In this document: one piece after another, positions 58,452 to 64,000 of the stretch
Layout: every line of letters starts with the position of its first letter
How positions within the stretch are numbered: position 1 is the first letter of the stretch
NCBI GenBank assembly: GCA_965220285.1
Contig: OZ244818.1
Location: 992,001-1,056,000 of the forward strand
DNA length: 64,000 bases
Reading direction: 5' to 3'
Source of the DNA: Bin5 sp009843665
GTDB lineage: Bacteria; Chloroflexota; Anaerolineae; Caldilineales; Caldilineaceae
Program-made: the position numbers and the translations under genes
The notes under the pieces: model-generated
Told to the model about the DNA's origin: nothing
The model's input: only the letters and a program-made list of their open reading frames with translations
Databases searched by the model: none

Positions 58452-60044
58452 ATGACGGATCAAAGAGGCTCAGGCAGCGTCCCGATCGAGATCGGCTCGC
58501 GCCTTGAGCCGATGGTAGACGATTTCTTGATCGCGCGGTTGAGCGGGGGCGCGGCGTTGCGCTTGAACCAGCCTGTACCCCGCGAGGTGGCCCTGGTTAC
58601 GGACAGGCCATGGGAGGGAAATTCGTGCACATCATTCGCGGTATTCCAGGATGGTGACATTTATCGCATGTATTACCTCGGCCGTCATTTTGCTGCGACG
58701 CAGACTTTGCGAGACGAGACTTCCCACCCGGACTTTGTCTGCTATGCTGAGAGCAGTGACGGGATCCGGTGGAAGAAGCCGGAGTTGGGACTGGTCGAAT
58801 TCAATGGATCCAGCAAGAACAATATCATTCTCAGCAGCGAGGACAGCGCCTGTCCGTCGCGGGCGTTTGCGCCGTTCAGGGATGCGAACCCGGCTGCCGA
58901 TCCTGACGCTCGTTACAAGGCGTGGGCGACGCGGTTTCCGATGCTGGACGGCACTGCGTCGCGGCCTGGGCACAGCTGGGAGGTGCCGGACGGGCTGCAC
59001 GCGCTTAAGTCGGCCGACGGCATCCGGTGGACGCCAATTTGCGACGGGCCGGTGATCGCGGATGGTCTGCTCGACTCGCAGAACGTGGCCTTCTGGGATA
59101 CGGTGCGGAGGGAGTACCGCGACTACCACCGCAACGAGTTCCGCGTCGAGAAGACAGGTGAAGAACCGTACGGCGGTCAAGAGCGTTCGGGGCCTATGGG
59201 GACCAGGGTGCGAGGTTCCCGTTACGGCCGCGATCTGCGTACGGCGACGTCGAGTGACTTTGTCTACTGGAACGAGCCGGAATATGTAGATTATACGCAG
59301 GGTCGTGTGGACGAGATTTACAACAACTCCATCCTGCCCTATTTCCGCGCGCCGCATATTTTCGTGGGGTTTCCAACCCGATATGTCGACCACGGCTGGT
59401 CGGAGGCGGTGGAGGATCTTCCGGAATTAAGCGAACGACGCCTGCGTGCCTCGGCGAGCGAACGTCACGGCAGCGCTTTGACGGATGCGATGTTTATGAG
59501 CAGTCGCGACGGCCACACCTTCAATTTGTGGCCGGAGTCGTTCATCCGGCCGGGTCTGCGGCCCGTGGACAACTGGGTTTACGGAGACGGCTATCCCGGT
59601 TGGGGTATCGTGACGACTCCCTCCCTGTTTGACGGGGCGCCGGAAGAATTGTCAATCTACGTATCGGAGGGCTACTGGCGGGGCGAAAGCATGAATCTGC
59701 GGCGCTATACGCTGCGGGTCGATGGATTCGCGTCGGTACAGGCGCCACTCAGCGGGGGCGAACTGGTGACGAAGCCCTTGACTTTTGCGGGCAATCGATT
59801 GCGCGTCAATTTTTCAGCCTCCGCGGCTGGCATTATCCAGGTGGAGATACTGCGGGACCAGATGGATGAATCAGTTGCGGGCTTTGGACTGGATGACTGC
59901 GTGGAGTTGCTTGGAGACGATATCGAACGTGTTGTTCGCTGGTCGGGAGGCGCTGATATAAGCCGATTGGAGGGAGTACCGGTCCGGCTGCGCTTCGTGT
60001 TGCGCGACGCGGACCTGTACGCTTTTCAGTTTGTAAAGATGTAA
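58452..60044 (+). CDS. Beta-propeller glycoside-hydrolase-like protein, copy 1
   Basis: A 530-residue soluble protein paralogous to the next gene along its whole length. The N-terminus (I-G-S-R-L-E-P-M-V-D-D-F-L) and repeated blade-like motifs (Y-R-M-Y-Y-x-G; Y-A-E-S-x-D-G-I-x-W-x-x-P-E-L-G-L-V-E-F-N-G) resemble the five-bladed propellers of GH32/43/68-type enzymes. A C-terminal beta-sandwich (L-S-G-G-E-L-V-T-K-P-L onward) is like that of GH32. Catalytic acids cannot be fixed from sequence alone. There is no signal peptide, so the substrate would be cytoplasmic. The ATG at 58452 is preferred to a GTG at 58422. Confidence 0.65.
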   Translation: MTDQRGSGSVPIEIGSRLEPMVDDFLIARLSGGAALRLNQPVPREVALVTDRPWEGNSCTSFAVFQDGDIYRMYYLGRHFAATQTLRDETSHPDFVCYAESSDGIRWKKPELGLVEFNGSSKNNIILSSEDSACPSRAFAPFRDANPAADPDARYKAWATRFPMLDGTASRPGHSWEVPDGLHALKSADGIRWTPICDGPVIADGLLDSQNVAFWDTVRREYRDYHRNEFRVEKTGEEPYGGQERSGPMGTRVRGSRYGRDLRTATSSDFVYWNEPEYVDYTQGRVDEIYNNSILPYFRAPHIFVGFPTRYVDHGWSEAVEDLPELSERRLRASASERHGSALTDAMFMSSRDGHTFNLWPESFIRPGLRPVDNWVYGDGYPGWGIVTTPSLFDGAPEELSIYVSEGYWRGESMNLRRYTLRVDGFASVQAPLSGGELVTKPLTFAGNRLRVNFSASAAGIIQVEILRDQMDESVAGFGLDDCVELLGDDIERVVRWSGGADISRLEGVPVRLRFVLRDADLYAFQFVKM

Positions 60045-60070
60045 CTTGGGTACAGGAAACCCATATAACC

Positions 60071-61630
60071 ATGGCCAACTTGAACGAAGGCGCGAATCCT
60101 GTCGACATCGGCTCGCGCCTGGAACTGATGGTGGACGATTTTCTCGTGGCACGGCTAGGCGGCGCCGCCCGGCGGCATCTGAATAGCCCGGCTCCCCGGG
60201 ATATTGCGTTGCAATTGGACGCGCCCTGGGAGGGAAATGCGAGCGGGGGCTTCACAGTTTTTGAGGACGGCGGTCGCTATCGCATGTACTACCGAGGCCA
60301 GAATTTTGTGTACGCCGGCATGGAGCTGGGCACACCGGGCGGCAAGTATATCTGTTATGCGGAGAGCACCGACGGCATCCACTGGGAGAGGCCGGAGCTT
60401 GGACTGGTCGAGTTCAATGGCTCCAGGAAGAACAACATTCTGATGGATGCAGGGGAGATATTGAACGGCATGTTTTCGCCATTCAAGGACGGGAATCCCA
60501 AGTGTGCTGAAGAGTCACGCTACAAGGCATTTTCGTTGATGCAGCGCGGGGACGCGAGAGGGCTGTGGGCTTACGGATCGCCGGACGGTATCCATTGGTC
60601 GGCCATGAGCGACGGGCCAGTCATTACTGCGGGTTTGCTGGACACGCAGAATCTGGCCTTTTGGGACGGGGAGCGAGGCGAATACCGGGCCTACCATCGC
60701 AACGAGTTCCGGCTGCCTCAGACAGGAGAAGAACCTTATGGGGCTCATCCAGTTCAGGCAAGTAGCAGCGGGCAAAGAGTTGGGTCGCAAGGGTCTTTGC
60801 GAGGGTCACGCTACGGACGCGACATTCTCACTGCCACTTCGTCTGATTTCATCAACTGGACCGATTCCGTTTACGTCAACTACAACGAAGGCCGACCCAG
60901 CGAGTTGTACACGAACCAGGTCACGCCCTATTACCGGGCGCCGCATCTCTTTCTAGGCTTCCCGACGCGGTATGTCGAGCGCGGGTGGTCGGAGGAGCTG
61001 GAGGCGCTGCCGGAGGTTGAACATCGCCGCATGCGCGCCGCGATCAGTGAGCGATATGGCGCGGCGGTAACCGACGGTATGTTCATGAGCAGCCGCGATG
61101 GTTACGGCTTCAACTTGTGGCCGGAATCGTTCATCCGGCCGGGGTTGCGGCCGCTCGAGAATTGGACTTATGGCGACAACTATCAGAACTGGGGGATTGT
61201 GACGACTCCTTCTGCGATCGCAGGCGCGCCTGACGAGTTGTCCTTCTACGTGCGGGAAGGCTACTGGCGGGACGGCGCAAGCACTTTGCGGCGCTATACG
61301 ATGCGGGTGGACGGTTTCGCATCGGTCCAAGCGCCATTGAGCGGGGGGGAGCTGGTTACCAAGCCCCTCATCTTCTCGGGCCGTGAATTGGTCCTCAACT
61401 TCTCTGCTTCTGCAGCCGGCAGCGTTCGCGTGGAGCTGTTGCGCGATCAGATGAACATCCCGGTCGAGGGATTCAGTCTTGAGGACTGTGTTGAGGTGTT
61501 GGGTGATGACCTGGAACGCGTGGTGCGCTGGAATGAAGGCAGAAAGCTGGACGGACTGGCCGGGACGCCGGTCCGCCTACGTTTTGTGTTAAGGGATGTG
61601 GAGCTTTTTTCCTTCCGTTTTCGGGAGTGA
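60071..61630 (+). CDS. Beta-propeller glycoside-hydrolase-like protein, copy 2
   Basis: A 519-residue paralogue of the gene before it, 26 bp downstream; the two share most motifs over the full length, roughly half or more identical by eye (for example the P-E-L-G-L-V-E-F-N-G, F-M-S-S-R-D-G and S-V-Q-A-P-L-S-G-G-E-L-V-T-K-P segments are nearly the same). They are a tandem duplication that has diverged, perhaps in substrate. The ATG at 60071 follows GGAAAC. The divergence shows it is not a recent copy or assembly error. Confidence 0.65.
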   Translation: MANLNEGANPVDIGSRLELMVDDFLVARLGGAARRHLNSPAPRDIALQLDAPWEGNASGGFTVFEDGGRYRMYYRGQNFVYAGMELGTPGGKYICYAESTDGIHWERPELGLVEFNGSRKNNILMDAGEILNGMFSPFKDGNPKCAEESRYKAFSLMQRGDARGLWAYGSPDGIHWSAMSDGPVITAGLLDTQNLAFWDGERGEYRAYHRNEFRLPQTGEEPYGAHPVQASSSGQRVGSQGSLRGSRYGRDILTATSSDFINWTDSVYVNYNEGRPSELYTNQVTPYYRAPHLFLGFPTRYVERGWSEELEALPEVEHRRMRAAISERYGAAVTDGMFMSSRDGYGFNLWPESFIRPGLRPLENWTYGDNYQNWGIVTTPSAIAGAPDELSFYVREGYWRDGASTLRRYTMRVDGFASVQAPLSGGELVTKPLIFSGRELVLNFSASAAGSVRVELLRDQMNIPVEGFSLEDCVEVLGDDLERVVRWNEGRKLDGLAGTPVRLRFVLRDVELFSFRFRE

Positions 61631-61669
61631 AAAGTAGAGGAAACCAGTTACGACAGGGGGTTGCATAGA

Positions 61670-62806
61670 GTGAAAATCAGTGCCATCGAGACTATCGCCC
61701 TGATGGACCCAGGCAAAGCCTGGGAGACGGTGGTGCGGGTGCATACCGACGAGGGTATCAGCGGTATCGGGCAGGCGGAGTCGCCGTCGCTTGTTATAGA
61801 GGCCATTGTTCGCTGCGACGGCGGGCTGGAGGAGATCTTGCGGGGGGAGGACCCGCTGCAAGTTGAGCGATTGTGGCAGAAGATGTATGCGGCCACCGGG
61901 CTGTTTGGGCGGAGGGGCGTCACGATTGCTGCGATCGGGGCGGTGGAGACGGCGCTTTGGGACATCGCGGGCCAGGCACTGGGCAGGCCGGTGTGTGAAC
62001 TGATCTGGCAGGCATGCTGCACTGTGACGGAATCGAGCGAAGTCAAGGAGCGAGTTCGACCCTACGCCACGGTCTACCCGCCGGGCGAGGATGTGGCTGA
62101 GATTGTCGAGCGCTTCACGCTGGCCAGAGAGAGGAACTTCAGGGCGATGAAACTGGAGGAGTGGCCCGGAGGATTTTCGCATGTGAGCATTCAGCGGGAC
62201 GTTGAGGTTGTACGGGCGGCGAGAGAAACTATTGGCGAGGAGCGTGATCTGTTGATCGACGTGCAGAACCGCTGGTCAGAGGTGGGGCAGGCGCTGGAAT
62301 CGATCCGGGCGATCGCGGAGTTCCGGCCGTTCTTTGTCGAGGCGCCGCTCCCGGCCGACAACCTTCCCGGCCTGGCCCGGCTGGCCGATGCCGTGGACAC
62401 GCGCATTGCGGTAGGCGACTGGGGGTTTACGACCCGTTTCGAGTTCGAGGAGATTATGGAGAAGGGGCGTGTGGACGTTGTCCAGCCCAGTTAGGTGCGG
62501 TCCGGGGGCATACGTGAGATTACGCGCATCGCTGAAGCCGCGTACCGACGGGGGCTGATCTGCGTGCCGCATGCCTGGTGTCATATGGTCGGCGTGGCGG
62601 CGGAGATTCATTTGGCGGCGGTGCTGCCGAATATGCCCTACTTCGAGATGCCGATCGCCTTTCCCGATTCGCCGATCATTTCCGAGCTGTTGGAGCCCGT
62701 GATCGAGGTAGACGCAGACGGTCTGATCGAGGTACCGAAGCGGCCGGGACTGGGATTCGCGCTGAATGAAGATGTGGTGGAGCAGTTTCGGGTGGCGCCG
62801 CATTAG
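61670..62806 (+). pseudogene. Mandelate racemase/enolase-superfamily gene interrupted by an amber codon
   Basis: The frame reads as a 378-residue sugar-acid dehydratase-like or racemase-like enzyme except for one TAG at 62492-62494. Before it lie the M-K-L-E-E-W lysine, metal ligands in L-L-I-D-V-Q-N and F-V-E-A-P-L, and the third in A-V-G-D-W-G. After it homology resumes at once (V-R-S-G-G-I-R-E-I-T-R-I, then V-P-H-A-W) to the normal end. The barrel would lose about a quarter if translation stopped. A single T-to-A or C-to-T type change could have made the stop. Read-through or a sequencing error is possible. The GTG at 61670 follows AGGGGG. Confidence 0.75.
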
Positions 62807-62919
62807 TTGGCCTGATATGTTTTTCTTGTGATTGCTCCTTATTCTCACTTTGGCGGAAGAGCAAGAGCCATAAGAAGGGAAATCAGGTTGATTCGATTCT
62901 GGTTTGCGGAGAGGGTTTG

Positions 62920-64000
62920 ATGCCAAGGATGACGGCGGCGCGGGCGCTGGTCGAGTCGCTGCGGGCGCAGGGAGTAGACACGATATTCGGGATTATCTCC
63001 AGCCACACGATGGAGATTTTCGACGCGCTGTACGACCACCAGGACGCCATCCGCTTCATCAGCACGCGGCATGAACAGGCAGCGGCGATGATGGCAGACG
63101 GGTACGCCAGGGTGACGGGAAAGCCCGGCGTCTGTCTGACCAGTACGGGGCCGGGCGCGGCAAACTCGATGGGCGGTCTCGGCGAGGCTTACGACGCGTC
63201 GTCGCCTGTCTTGACTATCACCAGTTCGGCGGAAGAGCAGTTGTACGAGCGCGGCCTGGGCACGATGCATGAGACCAAGAACCAGCTGGCCATGCTCTCG
63301 ACGGTGACGCAGCACAGTGTCCATATCAGCCGCCCGGACGAGGCGCCCGAGCAGGTGCGGGTGGCGTTTTCGCATTTTCAGGGCCTGCGCCAGCGCCCGA
63401 TTGCGATTGAGATACCGTCAGACATTCAAGGCCAGGAAGCGGAGATGGCCATTTCGGGACCGACCCGGCAGGTGATTCCAGCGGCAGACCCGGCGGCAGT
63501 CGAGGCAGCGGCGGAGATCTTGTTGGGGGGCCGGCGGGTCGGTGTGATGGCGGGGACGGGCGTACACCGCTCCGGAGCGGGCCGGGAACTTACGTGCCTG
63601 GCGGAGCGTCTTGGCGCGCCGGTATTCACCACGGCCAACAGCAAGGGCGCAATCGCCGAAGATCACCCGCTGAGCCTGGGCATGTACGGCGGCGAGTACA
63701 ACTTTCCGCCAGGCGGGCTGGAAGACCCGCGCCAGACGTTCGCCAACAGCCTGGACGTTCTCCTGGTCGTCGGCTCCAGCCTTTCCTATTTCAGGGCGAA
63801 GTCGCAAGGCCTGCGTCAGCCGCCGCAGCTGATCCATCTGGATATTGATGCCGCGCCCATGGACAAGTGGTATGCAACGACGGTGCGGCTGGTAGGCGAC
63901 GCGAGAACGGTGTTGGAGCAACTCAATGGCGCGCTGGCGGACAAAGCGGGCTCTGACAAGACCGTAAACGGGATAGAGAATGACTTCGCCGCGGAGGTGC
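62920..64000 (+). CDS. Thiamine-pyrophosphate-dependent enzyme (acetolactate-synthase family), partial
   Basis: The first 360 residues of a TPP enzyme; the gene runs off the window. The N-terminal Pyr domain has the conserved glutamate in R-H-E-Q-A-A-A-M-M-A-D-G-Y-A-R and the T-G-P-G-A-A-N segment. The central domain (G-R-R-V-G-V-M-A-G-T-G-V and V-G-S-S-L-S-Y) is also present. Members include acetolactate synthase, benzoylformate decarboxylase and sulfopyruvate decarboxylase; next to sugar-acid-type genes a catabolic 2-oxoacid decarboxylase/carboligase is more likely than branched-chain amino acid synthesis. The ATG at 62920 is used; an ATG at 62929 is an alternative. Confidence 0.85.
   Translation, partial: MPRMTAARALVESLRAQGVDTIFGIISSHTMEIFDALYDHQDAIRFISTRHEQAAAMMADGYARVTGKPGVCLTSTGPGAANSMGGLGEAYDASSPVLTITSSAEEQLYERGLGTMHETKNQLAMLSTVTQHSVHISRPDEAPEQVRVAFSHFQGLRQRPIAIEIPSDIQGQEAEMAISGPTRQVIPAADPAAVEAAAEILLGGRRVGVMAGTGVHRSGAGRELTCLAERLGAPVFTTANSKGAIAEDHPLSLGMYGGEYNFPPGGLEDPRQTFANSLDVLLVVGSSLSYFRAKSQGLRQPPQLIHLDIDAAPMDKWYATTVRLVGDARTVLEQLNGALADKAGSDKTVNGIENDFAAEV

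Noticed and set aside
62492..62494. TAG in the enolase-superfamily gene as pyrrolysine
   Set aside because: Pyrrolysine is known mainly in methylamine methyltransferases of a few lineages, and no PylS/PylT evidence exists here; mutation or error is simpler.

Overview
This 64 kb, GC-rich window looks like a chromosomal segment of a Chloroflexota bacterium, perhaps from the Caldilinea/Anaerolinea side. That placement is inferred from gene content: paired CUT1 sugar permeases with Tat-lipoprotein binding proteins, long CARDB-repeat secreted proteins, Thr/Pro-linker lipoproteins, FTR1 with a long N-terminal domain, and dispersed hairpin repeats. No rRNA, tRNA or CRISPR array was seen, so the taxonomy is not proven.

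Layout. 1-13 kb is housekeeping: the end of miaA, a bifunctional RelA/SpoT enzyme, an acnA-pepF-DUF4926 minus-strand group, an orphan beta-class DNA methyltransferase, lipA and an O-antigen-ligase-like protein. 12.6-15.8 kb is accessory DNA: a 73-bp-period array of hairpin repeats, a complete ISKra4-like insertion sequence with 26-bp inverted repeats, a perfect 8-bp target duplication and a +1-frameshifted transposase, and a terminase-small-subunit-like gene. 16-22.3 kb is an NAD-linked formate dehydrogenase locus: a NuoE/NuoF-type diaphorase subunit, a separate Fe-S subunit, a catalytic FdhA with an in-frame UGA read as selenocysteine and an fdhF-like SECIS hairpin, and FdhD. Two toxin-less antitoxin genes lie between the subunits.

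22.5-31.4 kb holds a 2567-residue secreted subtilase with about 14 CARDB repeats and a convergent Thr/Pro-linker lipoprotein. 31.4-38.4 kb is a minus-strand carbohydrate ABC cluster with two binding proteins, two permease pairs and no ATPase, behind a strong sigma-70-type promoter. 38.7-44.5 kb carries an Fsr-like MFS exporter, ybeY-dgkA, obgE, nadD and an S41 peptidase that appears to lack the usual catalytic lysine. 45-57.3 kb is rich in metal and nitrogen transport: ferritin, a CDF exporter, an FTR1 permease with an imelysin/EfeO-like lipoprotein, DUF72 and an ammonium channel. Two apparent stand-alone small RNAs (promoter, hairpin, terminator) lie between minus-strand genes there. 57.7-64 kb is a plus-strand catabolic cluster: tandem paralogous beta-propeller-like proteins, an enolase-superfamily gene broken by one amber codon, and a TPP enzyme cut by the window end.

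The strongest unusual signals are the selenocysteine formate dehydrogenase with its split subunits, the two candidate small RNAs, the hairpin repeat family with compensatory stem changes, the frameshifted but apparently fresh insertion sequence, and the giant protease.
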